This document shows positions 8,210 through 16,489 of a stretch of 22,211 nt of DNA, one piece after another. The DNA is from CAIQPS01 sp964631965. GTDB lineage: Bacteria > Actinomycetota > Thermoleophilia > RBG-16-64-13. Made by a program: the position numbers and the translations under genes. The notes beneath the pieces were generated by a model. The model ran no database searches and was not told where the DNA came from. It saw only the letters and a program-made list of their open reading frames with translations. The DNA lies in assembly GCA_964631965.1 (NCBI GenBank), contig CAZWAR010000046.1, positions 1-22,211 of the forward strand, written 5' to 3'. The number at the start of each line of letters is the position of its first letter. Within the stretch, counting starts at the first letter, position 1.

Positions 8210-8218
8210 TGGTATCTT
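8210..8218 (+). promoter_or_regulatory. Candidate extended -10 promoter of the Mo-hydroxylase operon
   Basis: TGGTATCTT contains TG-n-TATCTT, an extended -10 arrangement; no -35 box is recognisable. Transcription would start near 8225, leaving a leader of about 64 bases. A near-identical motif (TGGTATCCT) precedes the convergent MoaF-like operon on the other strand. Confidence 0.4.
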
Positions 8219-8288
8219 TGGCGTCTGTAATGCCCGATGCCCGCGCTCGCCCGGCGCCGCCGGGGGCGTGCTCAGAAGGGGGGAGCTC

Positions 8289-8900
8289 TTGGAAGTGCCG
8301 ACTACCGCAAAGGTATCCGTCGTGTCGGCCGACATCGTCTCACTCACGGTGAACGGAGAGGCCCACCAGGTGATAGTGGAACCGCAGTGGACCCTCCAGT
8401 ACGTGCTCGCGGACAAGCTGGGACTCACGGGCACCAAGGAATTCTGCGCCGAGGGCGCCTGCGGGGCATGCAGCGTGATCCTCGACGGCCGCCCGGTACT
8501 TTCCTGCATGATACTGGCCATCGAGTGCGACGGCGCGATCGTGGAGACAGTCGAGGGCATCGCCAAGGCCGCTCATCCACTCATCGCCGCCTATGTGAAA
8601 CACAGCTGCATGCAATGCGGCTTCTGTACTCCAGGCTTTGTGGTCACCGCGAAGGCCCTGCTCGACCGCAACCCGGATCCGACTATCGATGAGATCAAGG
8701 AAGCCATGGTGGGCAACCTCTGCCGCTGCGGCACTTACCCGGCGCATCTCAAGGCCATCACCGAAGCCGCAGCGGTGCTCCGTGGCGTGGTAGTCGCCGA
8801 GGGCGGTGCGAAAACGGCCGCCTCGGTCCCCACCAACGCCGCTATTGGAGCCCGGGCGGCAGGGATGGCTGCCGGAGGCACCGAGGGAGGTGAGCGGTGA
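8289..8900 (+). CDS. Xanthine-oxidase-family molybdoenzyme, 2Fe-2S (small) subunit
   Basis: A 203-residue electron-transfer subunit. The plant-type ferredoxin domain has C53, C58, C61 and C73 (CAEGACGACSVILDGRPVLSC region) and the helical domain has C110, C113, C145 and C147 (QCGFCTPG and NLCRCGTY). These are the ligand sets of the two 2Fe-2S clusters in CoxS, HcrC and XdhC-type small subunits. Residues about 170-203 form an Ala/Gly-rich extension past the usual end. The TTG at 8289 is chosen because AAGGGGGGAG lies just upstream; GTG 8295 and GTG 8322 are alternatives. The TGA stop overlaps the ATG of the large subunit (TGATG), indicating translational coupling. Confidence 0.93.
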   Translation: MEVPTTAKVSVVSADIVSLTVNGEAHQVIVEPQWTLQYVLADKLGLTGTKEFCAEGACGACSVILDGRPVLSCMILAIECDGAIVETVEGIAKAAHPLIAAYVKHSCMQCGFCTPGFVVTAKALLDRNPDPTIDEIKEAMVGNLCRCGTYPAHLKAITEAAAVLRGVVVAEGGAKTAASVPTNAAIGARAAGMAAGGTEGGER

Positions 8901-11389
8901 TGGGCGACGACCGTTCCGAGGCCACCGACCGGACCCAGAGGGTCGATCAGACCCAGCGGATGCTCGATTCCTTCGACAACAAGATCGCCGATCCGTACCC
9001 GCTCGAGAAGTACGACGTCATCGGTCGGCGGGTGCTCCGCACCGACGGCGTCGAGAAGGCCACCGGAGCCGCCCGCTACACTATAGACGTGCAATTGCCC
9101 GGCATGCTCCACGCCCGTCTTCTCACCTCCCCCTATCCCCATGCCTCCATCCGCAGCATGGACACCTCCGGGGCCGAGAGGGTCCCGGGGGTCCGCTGCA
9201 TCCTTCGTTACGACGACCCCGAACTCAACGTTGGAGTCTCCACCGGCGGGCACGAGTTGAACGCGGAACTGCCCCTTCCCGGCGAGGTCCACTTTCAGGG
9301 TGAGGAGTGCGGCGCCTTCGTGGTGGCCGACAGCGAGGAGATCGCCGAGAACGCCCTCAAGCTCATCGAGGTGGAGTGGGAGCAGCGCCCCTTCGTCCTC
9401 GATGTGGAGGAGGCCATACGACCCGGAGCACCTCTCTCCGAGCCGGACAAGTTCCCTGATTCCAACATCTCCACGATCTACAACGAGGGGCATGGCGACG
9501 TGGAACGGGGCTTCGCCGAGGCCGACAAGGTCATCGAGTTCAAGTGGAGCTTCGGCTACAACACATGGGTGGGGCCGGAACGGCCCTGCGGCGTGTGGCG
9601 GTGGAACGGCGACTACGCCGAGGTGTGGGTGAAGCAGCAGCGCCCCCACATCGCCAAACGGGCCATCTCCACCTGGTTCGGCGGCATCCCCATGAGCAAG
9701 ATCGACCTGCATTGCCCCTACCAGGGAGCGAGCTTCGGCGGCTGGAGCCAGATGTCCTGGAACCTGGGCGGTACCTATCTCGCCGCCGTCGCGTCGAAGC
9801 GGACCGGCCGGCCGGTCAAGTGGGCCTTCAACCGTCGGGAGGACTTCTACGGCGGTAACATGGACTCGGGCGTCTTCTACGTGAAGGTGGGCTTCAAGCT
9901 CGATGGCACCATAACCGCGGTGTCAGAGCGGGGTGTCACGGTCAACCAGGATCTCCCCGTGTTCGGCATCGTCGCCCACCTCATCGAGAACACCAAGATC
10001 CCTCACATCGCCGGCCGCACCGAGGCCGCGCGGGTCAACAAGGGCCCGACGGTACCCACCCGCTGCGAGATGAACATCAACTGCTACACCCTCGACCTCG
10101 TCTTCAACCACGTGGCCGACGCCCTGGGTATGGACCCGGTCGAGATCGCGCTCCTGAACGACGGCGCCGAGGGCCAGGACATGGAGTGGGTCAATCAGCG
10201 AAAGGCCGAGATCGGTTTCCCGGTGCGCGACAGCCTCCGAGAGTGTGTGGAGAGGGGCAAGGCGGCCATCGGTTGGGATGAGAAGCGGCACGCACCCGGC
10301 GCGAAGACGCTGCCCAACGGCAGGAAGCACGGCTTGGCCTTCACCTGGACCCACGAGTGGGACGATTCAGCGGGCTCCAGCGAGATGGCGATGCACTTCG
10401 AGCGCAACGACGGCTCGGTCACCATCCTCGGTTGCCGGGCGGACGTCGGGGTGAACGCGGAGACCGCCTATATCCAGATAGCGGCCGACGAACTGGGCGT
10501 ACCTTTCGAGTGGGTGCGGTTCAAACACCAGGAGGACGCCGGCTTCTACACCATGACCCCCGACACCTCCACCAACCTGTCCATCAACGGCTGGGCAGTG
10601 AGGCATGCGGCGCGCATCCTCAAAGAGCGGCTGCTCGAGGCGGCCGTCGCCCCGCGCGCCAAGACCCAGCTGGCGGAGTATCCCCCGGCGTTCCCCGGCC
10701 TCCAACCCGAAGACCTCGATGTGAAGGATGGGGTGATCTTCGAGAAGGCGAACCCCGAGAACCGGATGACCATCGCCGACTTCATCGGCCCGAGCGGGGC
10801 CCAGGGCCCCATGACCGGCACCGCCGGTGAGCCGTTCTTCACATCCACCGAGGAGGGGCTCGCCTACCCCCTGCGGGGCACACCGCCTCTCTTCGAGCCC
10901 GGCTGGCACCTGCAGCGCGGCTGCTACCTGGGGGTGCGGGTGCGCTTCTGCCGCCAGGCCTACTTCATGGAGGTGGAGGTCGACACCGAGACCGGGCAGG
11001 TGGACATCCAGAAGGTGGTGACGGTCAACGACGTGGGCAAGGTGATCAACTGGGACGGCTGCGAAGGCCAGGCCTACGGCGGCGCCATCATGGCGATCGG
11101 CCGGGGTATGACCGAAGAAGTGGTCTGGGATCCGCGGACCGGCGTGATGCTCAACGGCAACCTGCTCAACTACAAGATCCCCACGATGCTGGACTATGGC
11201 GACATCGACACCATCATGGTCGAGACCCAGATGGGCTATGGTCCCTACGGCTCCATCGGCATCGGGGAGGACGTGGCCACCGTGCTGCCCGCGCTCATCG
11301 GCCCGGCCGTCCACAACGCCATCGGCGTGTGGATCGACGACTTCCCCATAACTCCCGCTCGGGTGCTCGCGGCCCTGGACAAGGCCTGA
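8900..11389 (+). CDS. Xanthine-oxidase-family molybdopterin-binding (large) subunit
   Basis: An 829-residue catalytic subunit expected to bind the Mo-pterin cofactor. The N-terminal aldehyde oxidase/xanthine dehydrogenase a/b hammerhead lies near 37-180 (DVIGRRVLRTDGVEKATGAA, LHARLLTSPYPHA). The Mo-binding half follows, with GGAIMAIGRGMTEE (727-740) and GPYGSIGIGE (781-790). Glu790 sits where family members have their catalytic Glu (GVGE). The loop usually written GGGFGGK is GASFGGW here (276-282), and the residues after the Glu (DVATVLP) differ from the usual PP. It is therefore a divergent member and substrate cannot be assigned. ATG 8900 is preferred to GTG 8897; GGGAGG lies about nine bases upstream. 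It is coupled to the small subunit gene, and the FAD subunit gene starts 12 bases after its stop. Confidence 0.93.
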   Translation: MGDDRSEATDRTQRVDQTQRMLDSFDNKIADPYPLEKYDVIGRRVLRTDGVEKATGAARYTIDVQLPGMLHARLLTSPYPHASIRSMDTSGAERVPGVRCILRYDDPELNVGVSTGGHELNAELPLPGEVHFQGEECGAFVVADSEEIAENALKLIEVEWEQRPFVLDVEEAIRPGAPLSEPDKFPDSNISTIYNEGHGDVERGFAEADKVIEFKWSFGYNTWVGPERPCGVWRWNGDYAEVWVKQQRPHIAKRAISTWFGGIPMSKIDLHCPYQGASFGGWSQMSWNLGGTYLAAVASKRTGRPVKWAFNRREDFYGGNMDSGVFYVKVGFKLDGTITAVSERGVTVNQDLPVFGIVAHLIENTKIPHIAGRTEAARVNKGPTVPTRCEMNINCYTLDLVFNHVADALGMDPVEIALLNDGAEGQDMEWVNQRKAEIGFPVRDSLRECVERGKAAIGWDEKRHAPGAKTLPNGRKHGLAFTWTHEWDDSAGSSEMAMHFERNDGSVTILGCRADVGVNAETAYIQIAADELGVPFEWVRFKHQEDAGFYTMTPDTSTNLSINGWAVRHAARILKERLLEAAVAPRAKTQLAEYPPAFPGLQPEDLDVKDGVIFEKANPENRMTIADFIGPSGAQGPMTGTAGEPFFTSTEEGLAYPLRGTPPLFEPGWHLQRGCYLGVRVRFCRQAYFMEVEVDTETGQVDIQKVVTVNDVGKVINWDGCEGQAYGGAIMAIGRGMTEEVVWDPRTGVMLNGNLLNYKIPTMLDYGDIDTIMVETQMGYGPYGSIGIGEDVATVLPALIGPAVHNAIGVWIDDFPITPARVLAALDKA

Positions 11390-11401
11390 GGAGGAGGCGA
11401 G

Positions 11402-13834
11402 ATGAAGAAGTTCAAGCACATCACTCCTCGCTCGGTCGACGAAGCCGCCGCCATCCTCGAAGAATACGGCTCCAAGGCCCGTATCATCGCCGGGGGCACC
11501 GACCTGCTCGGCGAGATGAAGGACAGCATCCTGCCGGACGCCGACTATCCTGAAGTGCTCGTGGACGTCAAGCGCATCCCCGGCCTCGACTACATCCGGA
11601 ACGGTGACGGCACTCTCAAGATCGGTGCCCTCACCCGGCTCGAAGACCTCGCCACCAGCGAACTCGTGCGCGCCGCCTATCCGGCGCTCGCCGAGGCCGC
11701 GCGCCGCACCGCCTCGCCCCACATCCGCGAGATGGGCACGGTGGCCGGCAACATCTGCCAGAACAACCGCTGCTGGTACTACTGGGTGCAGGACGACCGG
11801 TTCCACTGCCTGCGCAAGGGCGGCAAAGCCTGCTACGCCCTCACCGGCGATGCCCGCTATCACTCCATCTTCGGTGCCGCCCGGGTGGTGCAGACCGCCT
11901 GCTCGCAGGCCTGTCCCAACAGCATCGATATCCCCACCTACCTCGACAAGATCCGGGAAGGCAACACGGTCTCGGCGGCCCGCATCCTCCTCTGCCAGAA
12001 CCCCGTGCCGGCCGTGACGGGGCGGGTGTGTCCCCACGCCTGCGAGGACAACTGCGCCCGAGGCGAGTTCGACGAGGCGATATCCATCCGCGAGGTGGAG
12101 CGCTTCCTGGGCGATCAGGTGCTCTCCTCCCCCACCGACTACTATCGGCCGCCGGCTCACAGCACCGGCAAGAAAGTGGCGGTCATCGGATCCGGCCCGG
12201 CCGGTCTTTCCGCCGCCCACTACCTGCGCTCCGCCGGCCACGAGGTCACCGTCTTCGAGAAGATGCCCGAGGCGGGCGGCCTCCTCAACTATGGCATCCC
12301 GCAGTACCGCCTGCCCCGGGACGTGGTCCGCGCCCAGGTGGCCGCGTTCGAGGGAGAAGGAGTCCGGTTCGAGTTGGGTACCGAGGTGGATGCCGCCAGA
12401 TTCGCGGAACTGCAGGAGGATTTCGACGCCATCTTCGTCGGAACCGGCGCCTGGCAGTCCACGGCTACCGGAATCGAGGGGGAGGCCTGCCTCACCTCCG
12501 GTACGGAGTTCCTCCGGAGCCAGAAGCTGGACCCCGAGGAGATGGCCGGCAAGAGCGTGGTGATCATCGGCGGCGGCAACACGGCCATCGACGTGGCCCG
12601 GTCGCTGCTGCGCCTCGGTGCCAAGCCGACCATCATGTACCGCCGCACCCGAGCGGAGATGCCGGCCATCGCCGACGAAGTCACGAGGGCGGAAGAGGAG
12701 GGGGTCGCATTCGAGTTCCTCACACAGCCGGTCGCAGCAGAACTCCCGGCCGGCGAGACCGCGACGCCCGAGAACGGCGGCGAGGCGGCGCTCACCTGTT
12801 GCCGCATGGAGCTGGGAGAGCTCGACGCCAGCGGCCGCCCCCGTCCGGTGAGAGTGGAAGGATCGGAGTTCGCGCTCTCGTGTGATGCGGTGATGACCGC
12901 CATCGTCGAGAAGCCTGACTACTCCTTCTTGCCGGCGGCCTATCTGGAAGACAGAGGAAGATTGCGGATCGACGAGGCCACTCACGCGCTCGGCGGTAAC
13001 GGCGCCCCTAGTGGTGTTTTCGCGGGGGGTGACTTCGTCAACGGACCGGCGACCGTCGCCGAGGCCGTGAACGCCGGCCACGAGGCGGCCCGGGCGATCA
13101 ACACGTATCTTCTGGGCGAAGACGCCACCCTCCCGGGCGAGGCGCCCGACGGACGGCCGGAGGCCGAAGCCCCCGTCTGCACCATCGGTCAGGGCTTCAA
13201 CAGTTCCTGCATGGCGCCCTCGGACCGGGTGGAGGTCCCCGAGCTCTCGTTGGAGGAGCGGCTGCGCAGTCTCACCGTCGAGGAGACGGGGACGATTTCC
13301 GCGGAGTCGGTGGAAGTCGAGGCCAATCGCTGCTTCAACTGCGGTTGCGTCGCCGTCAACTCCTCCGACCTCGCCCCGGCGCTCGTCGCCCTTGGCGCCC
13401 AGGTCAAGACCTCCCGCAGGACCATCGACGTCGAGGATTTCTTCTCGGTGGGCGTCAACACCAGCACTGTCCTGGAAGAGGACGAGTTGGTGCTCGAGGT
13501 ACAGGTGCCCAAGCCAAGGGCGGGAGCCCGTTCGACTTTCATCAAGTTCGCCATCCGCAAGTCAATCGACTTCCCGGTGGTCAATTGCGCGGCCGCCCTC
13601 GAGATCGAAGACGGAGTGGTGAGAGCGGCCCGCATCTGTCTGAACTCAGTCTATGGGATACCCATGCGGTTGCCCGCCGCCGAGGCACACCTGGTGGGCA
13701 AACCCCTCGACCAGGCCGGCGCGGAACAGGCCGCCGAAGCCGCGGTGGACGGCAGCCTCCCTCTGCTCAACAACCGCTACAAGATTCAGGTAGCGCGGAC
13801 GCTCGTGAAGCGCGCGATCCTGGCCTGTGCATGA
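11402..13834 (+). CDS. Molybdoenzyme FAD subunit (CoxM/HcrB-like) with inserted GltD-like NAD(P) oxidoreductase
   Basis: An 810-residue fusion. Residues 1-158 are the N-terminal CoxM/HcrB FAD domain: FAD loop IIAGGTDLLGEMK (28-40), SPHIREMGTVAGNICQNNRC (105-124), then C124, C136 and C144, matching the start of the HcrB-type 4Fe-4S loop. Residues about 160-640 are a GltD-like module: CSQACPNSIDIP (167-178), GRVCPHACEDNCARG (207-221), FAD site VAVIGSGPAGLSAAHYL (259-275), GGLLNYGIPQYRLP (292-305), NAD(P) site VVIIGGGNTAIDVARS (386-401), YRRTRAEMPA (413-422) and GVFAGGDFVNGPATVAEA (538-555). From 644 (CFNCGCVAVNSSDLAPALVA) the CoxM fold resumes, and the CO_deh_flav_C domain follows to the end. 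The likely fourth cluster ligand (C649) is thus about 500 residues from the other three. Ribosome site GAGGAGG precedes ATG. The protein would pass electrons between the Mo centre and NAD(P). Confidence 0.92.
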   Translation: MKKFKHITPRSVDEAAAILEEYGSKARIIAGGTDLLGEMKDSILPDADYPEVLVDVKRIPGLDYIRNGDGTLKIGALTRLEDLATSELVRAAYPALAEAARRTASPHIREMGTVAGNICQNNRCWYYWVQDDRFHCLRKGGKACYALTGDARYHSIFGAARVVQTACSQACPNSIDIPTYLDKIREGNTVSAARILLCQNPVPAVTGRVCPHACEDNCARGEFDEAISIREVERFLGDQVLSSPTDYYRPPAHSTGKKVAVIGSGPAGLSAAHYLRSAGHEVTVFEKMPEAGGLLNYGIPQYRLPRDVVRAQVAAFEGEGVRFELGTEVDAARFAELQEDFDAIFVGTGAWQSTATGIEGEACLTSGTEFLRSQKLDPEEMAGKSVVIIGGGNTAIDVARSLLRLGAKPTIMYRRTRAEMPAIADEVTRAEEEGVAFEFLTQPVAAELPAGETATPENGGEAALTCCRMELGELDASGRPRPVRVEGSEFALSCDAVMTAIVEKPDYSFLPAAYLEDRGRLRIDEATHALGGNGAPSGVFAGGDFVNGPATVAEAVNAGHEAARAINTYLLGEDATLPGEAPDGRPEAEAPVCTIGQGFNSSCMAPSDRVEVPELSLEERLRSLTVEETGTISAESVEVEANRCFNCGCVAVNSSDLAPALVALGAQVKTSRRTIDVEDFFSVGVNTSTVLEEDELVLEVQVPKPRAGARSTFIKFAIRKSIDFPVVNCAAALEIEDGVVRAARICLNSVYGIPMRLPAAEAHLVGKPLDQAGAEQAAEAAVDGSLPLLNNRYKIQVARTLVKRAILACA

Positions 13835-13856
13835 CCGATAGGGCCTTCGCTCGTGC

Positions 13857-13893
13857 GTCCCGCCGCCCGCTCGGCAGAGAGCGGCGGCGGGAC
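13857..13893 (+). terminator. Long GC hairpin between FAD subunit and MoaD-like gene
   Basis: GTCCCGCCGCCCGCTC (13857-13872) pairs with GAGCGGCGGCGGGAC (13879-13893) with one bulged C and a 6-base loop. No T tract follows. It could be a partial terminator or a processing and stability element that lowers expression of the downstream MoaD-like gene relative to the enzyme subunits. Confidence 0.55.
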
Positions 13894-13948
13894 CGGTGGT
13901 CCGCCAGCGGGCCCAGCCGGCCGGGCCGACGGGGAATAGGGTGATCCG

Positions 13949-14224
13949 GTGAGCGTCAAACTCAAGATCTTCCACGCCGAATTGCGGCGGGCCATCGATG
14001 CCCCGGGTGAGATCCGGGTCGAAGGGGCGACTGTGGGCGAATGCCTAGCCGACCTCGTGCGCCGCTATCCTCAGACCGAGCCGCTGATCTTCGACAGCCA
14101 CGGGCGGCTGCGTAGGCAATTCTACGTGTTCGTGAACCAGGAGAGCATGTTCAAAGCCGGTTTCAACCAGGCGGTCACCGACAAGGACGAACTGATCCTA
14201 GTGGCTTTGGCCGTCGCCGGGTAG
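13949..14224 (+). CDS. MoaD/ThiS-family ubiquitin-like sulfur carrier
   Basis: A 91-residue beta-grasp protein: VKLKIFHAELRRAI, TVGECLADLVRRYP, LRRQFYVFVNQESM, TDKDELILVALAVAG. MoaD-type carriers deliver sulfur as a C-terminal thiocarboxylate during molybdopterin synthesis, which fits its place behind the Mo-hydroxylase operon. The GTG start at 13949 has AGGGTGAT upstream. The protein ends in Val-Ala-Gly, whereas the functional tail of the family is normally Gly-Gly; the final codons read GTC GCC GGG TAG. It may therefore be inactive as a classical carrier, use a variant tail, or have another role. It could be cotranscribed with the FAD subunit gene 114 bases upstream, across a strong hairpin. 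No MoaE or MoeB is in the window. Confidence 0.8.
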   Translation: MSVKLKIFHAELRRAIDAPGEIRVEGATVGECLADLVRRYPQTEPLIFDSHGRLRRQFYVFVNQESMFKAGFNQAVTDKDELILVALAVAG

Positions 14225-14389
14225 CGCCGCCAGACGGAGGCACCACGCGGGCATCGGCGAGATGGTTCTCCCGCCGTTCTCGGGGGGCCTGCAGCATATG
14301 TGGGATTCCCGATATCCCCGCACGTGCCTTCCGGCTCAGGAGAGGATCATCGATGCGCGAGGAGCCGGTCTTTGGCGCCGGAGCCGGAC

Positions 14390-14419
14390 GGCGCAAGAGC
14401 CGGTCCGCCCCCTTGCGCC
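14390..14419. terminator. Candidate bidirectional hairpin between convergent operons
   Basis: GGCGCAAG (14390-14397) and CTTGCGCC (14412-14419) form a perfect 8-bp stem with a 14-base loop, in the 258-base gap between the MoaD-like gene and the cupin gene. No clear T tract on either strand. The rest of the gap shows no gene. Confidence 0.35.
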
Positions 14420-14482
14420 CGGCGAGCAGCCGGCCCCGCGCCGCTTCTCACGCCTCGCGTCCCGCCGGCACCCCGGCGCTCT

Positions 14483-14929
14483 TCAGGAGCCGGGCTTCAG
14501 CACGTTGTACTGCCCGATGTTCACCGTGGTGAAGTGGAAGATTGGCCTATCCACCCGGTTGAGCACAAGAGGACAGTGGGGCATCCCCGCGGGCACAAAG
14601 ATGATGGCCGACCGGGTGATGATGTGCTCCTCCTCCTCCAGAAAGATCGACACCTCGCCGTTCAGGTCGTCGGGATTCTCGGGATCGCTGCCGAAAAAGC
14701 CGATGAGTTCGTCGCTGTCGTGCACGTGGGAAACGTTCTCGAGGGTGGGACCGGGCTTCAGGTACCAGGCAGTGTTCATGTGGAAGGTGCCCGGCACCAT
14801 GTCGTCGTCGATCCAGCGAATACGCCGCGCATACTTGCGATACTCGGCGTCGATACGCCGCTTGGATTCCGGCATCACCAGGTCGCTGATGATGTACTTC
14901 CCGTACTTCGTGCCGTCGTCTTCGGGCAT
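14483..14929 (-). CDS. Cupin-fold protein, uncharacterised
   Basis: A 148-residue protein with a single cupin barrel. Probable metal-binding residues are H68, H70 and E74 (SHVHDSDELIGFFG, 67-80) and H118 in VPAGMPHCPL (112-121). I recall a widespread uncharacterised family with the same WYLKPGPT, GFFGSDPENP and VPAGMxHCPL signatures. The ATG at 14929 has GGGGGAGGAC immediately upstream, a very good ribosome site. It is the last gene of the minus-strand group, 81 bases after the FAD-linked oxidase. A role as a small metal-dependent isomerase, dioxygenase or ligand-binding protein in the same pathway is possible, but no reaction can be assigned. Confidence 0.8.
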   Translation of the reverse strand: MPEDDGTKYGKYIISDLVMPESKRRIDAEYRKYARRIRWIDDDMVPGTFHMNTAWYLKPGPTLENVSHVHDSDELIGFFGSDPENPDDLNGEVSIFLEEEEHIITRSAIIFVPAGMPHCPLVLNRVDRPIFHFTTVNIGQYNVLKPGS

Positions 14930-15010
14930 GTCCTCCCCCTTCCGGGCCGCGCCTGGCGGCGGCCCCCGCTTGCTCGACCGGCTACCACCCGCCTGGACGG
15001 CGGCAGGATC

Positions 15011-16489
15011 TCAGGTCGCCGGCAATACCTTACCCGGGTTGCACAGGCCCTCTGGGTCGTACACCTCTTTGAGCCAGCGCTGGGCCCGAAGCTCCTCTTC
15101 GCCGAATACGTAACGCATGGCCTCGATCTTCTCCACGCCGATGCCGTGCTCTCCGCTCACGGTGCCCCCCAGGGCTGCGCAGATGCGCAGCACCCCCATG
15201 CTGGCCTCCTCGACGTTCTCCTTTGCCCCCGGCACCTTGCCGTCGTACAAGAAGAGCGGGTGCAGGTTGCCGTCGCCGGCGTGTAGCGTGCAGAAGACCT
15301 CGAGACCCCGGTCGGCGGCCAGTTCGCGCACCCGGCGAAGCGCCTCGGGCAGCATCGTGCGGGGCACCACGCCGTCCAGCGACATGTAGTTGGGCGCCAG
15401 TCTGGTGATGGAACCGAAGCTTCCCTGACGACCGCGCCACAATGCGGCCCGCTCCTCCTCGTCGCGCGCCACCCGCACCTCGAGGGAATGATTGGCCTCA
15501 CAGATGGCCGCAATCTGCGCGACCAAATCGTCCATTCCGTCGGCCAGGCCGTCCACCTCGATCAACAGGATGGCTCCTGCTTCCCGCGGGTACCCGCAGG
15601 CCAGCGCGTCCTCGATGGCGGTCAATACGTTCTGGTCCATGAGTTCCAGGGTGGCCGGCACCAGTCCGGCGGCCACGATGGCCGACACCACGTTCCCCGC
15701 GTCTTCCAGGGAGGGAAAGGCCGCGAGCATCGTCTTGAGCGCCTCGGGCTTCCGCAGGATGCGCAGGATGGCGGCGGTGACGATCCCGAACGTGCCCTCG
15801 CTCCCGATGAAGGCTCCCCGCAGATCGAGGCCGGGCGAACCGGCATCCTTCCCCCCCAGCCAGACCACCTCGCCGTCCGGGAGCACCACTTCCAGGCCCA
15901 GCACATGGTTGGATGTCACCCCGTACTTGAAGCAGTGAGGACCGCCGGCGTTCTCGGCTATGTTCCCCCCCACCGAGGAGGCCTTCATGCTGGCCGGATC
16001 GGGAGCGTAGTAATAGCCGTGGGGGGCGAGGGCCGCAGAGATGTCGGCTGTGAAGATGCCCGGCTCGACGGTGACACACAGGTTGGGCAAGTCTATGTCG
16101 AGCACCCCGTTCATCCGCCCGAGCTCGATGACCACGGCCCCTTGCAGTGCCAGCGAGCCGCCGCTCACGTTCGTCCCGAACCCCCGGGCGACGAACGGTA
16201 CCTTCTCCCGGCTCAAGATCGTGACGATTCTGGCCACGTCCTCCGTGGACCGGGCGAAGACCACGGCCCCCGGCAGTGAGTACTCCCCATAGGCGTCGTA
16301 CTCGTAGGTCTGAAGGTCGATGCGCTCGGAGAGAAGGTTCTCCCGTCCCACCACGGCCCGAAGCTCGCGGAGCAATGCGGAACTCAGCCCGGAGTTCGCC
16401 TGTTTCGCCCGAAAGGCGCCGGAAGCGACGGGGGCCGCGCCGGGAGTGCCTGAGTGGCCGGGACCGGCGCCGGAGACGACGGCCGACAC
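15011..16489 (-). CDS. FAD-linked oxidase, GlcD/D-2-hydroxyacid dehydrogenase type
   Basis: A 492-residue flavoprotein of the PCMH (FAD_binding_4) plus FAD-oxidase C-terminal family, which includes glycolate oxidase GlcD and D-lactate dehydrogenases. Seen are FVARGFGTNVSGGSL (about 99-113, FAD pyrophosphate loop), MKASSVGGNIAENAGGPHC, GSEGTFGIVTAA, HAGDGNLHPLF (about 403-413) and GEHGIGVEK (about 446-454). The expected reaction is oxidation of a D-2-hydroxy acid, with electrons passed to a quinone or Fe-S partner. The start is uncertain: GTG 16489 overlaps the rhodanese stop (TAGTG) and is taken as coupled, but no ribosome site is obvious and the first 35 residues are low in similarity; a TTG inside ALLRELRAVVG is an alternative. 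No GlcE or GlcF partners follow. Confidence 0.9.
   Translation of the reverse strand: MSAVVSGAGPGHSGTPGAAPVASGAFRAKQANSGLSSALLRELRAVVGRENLLSERIDLQTYEYDAYGEYSLPGAVVFARSTEDVARIVTILSREKVPFVARGFGTNVSGGSLALQGAVVIELGRMNGVLDIDLPNLCVTVEPGIFTADISAALAPHGYYYAPDPASMKASSVGGNIAENAGGPHCFKYGVTSNHVLGLEVVLPDGEVVWLGGKDAGSPGLDLRGAFIGSEGTFGIVTAAILRILRKPEALKTMLAAFPSLEDAGNVVSAIVAAGLVPATLELMDQNVLTAIEDALACGYPREAGAILLIEVDGLADGMDDLVAQIAAICEANHSLEVRVARDEEERAALWRGRQGSFGSITRLAPNYMSLDGVVPRTMLPEALRRVRELAADRGLEVFCTLHAGDGNLHPLFLYDGKVPGAKENVEEASMGVLRICAALGGTVSGEHGIGVEKIEAMRYVFGEEELRAQRWLKEVYDPEGLCNPGKVLPAT

Noticed and set aside
10367..13081. A 904-codon open frame on the minus strand opposite the Mo and FAD subunits, and an 850-codon one at 5359-7911
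   Set aside because: Both lie antisense to genes with clear protein motifs, show no recognisable motifs of their own, and are expected in GC-rich DNA where stop codons are rare.
11870..13340. The FAD-subunit fusion as a possible assembly chimera or frameshifted pair of genes
   Set aside because: The frame is continuous for 810 codons with even composition, and the CoxM fold resumes exactly where the interrupted loop should continue. Read data would still be a useful check.
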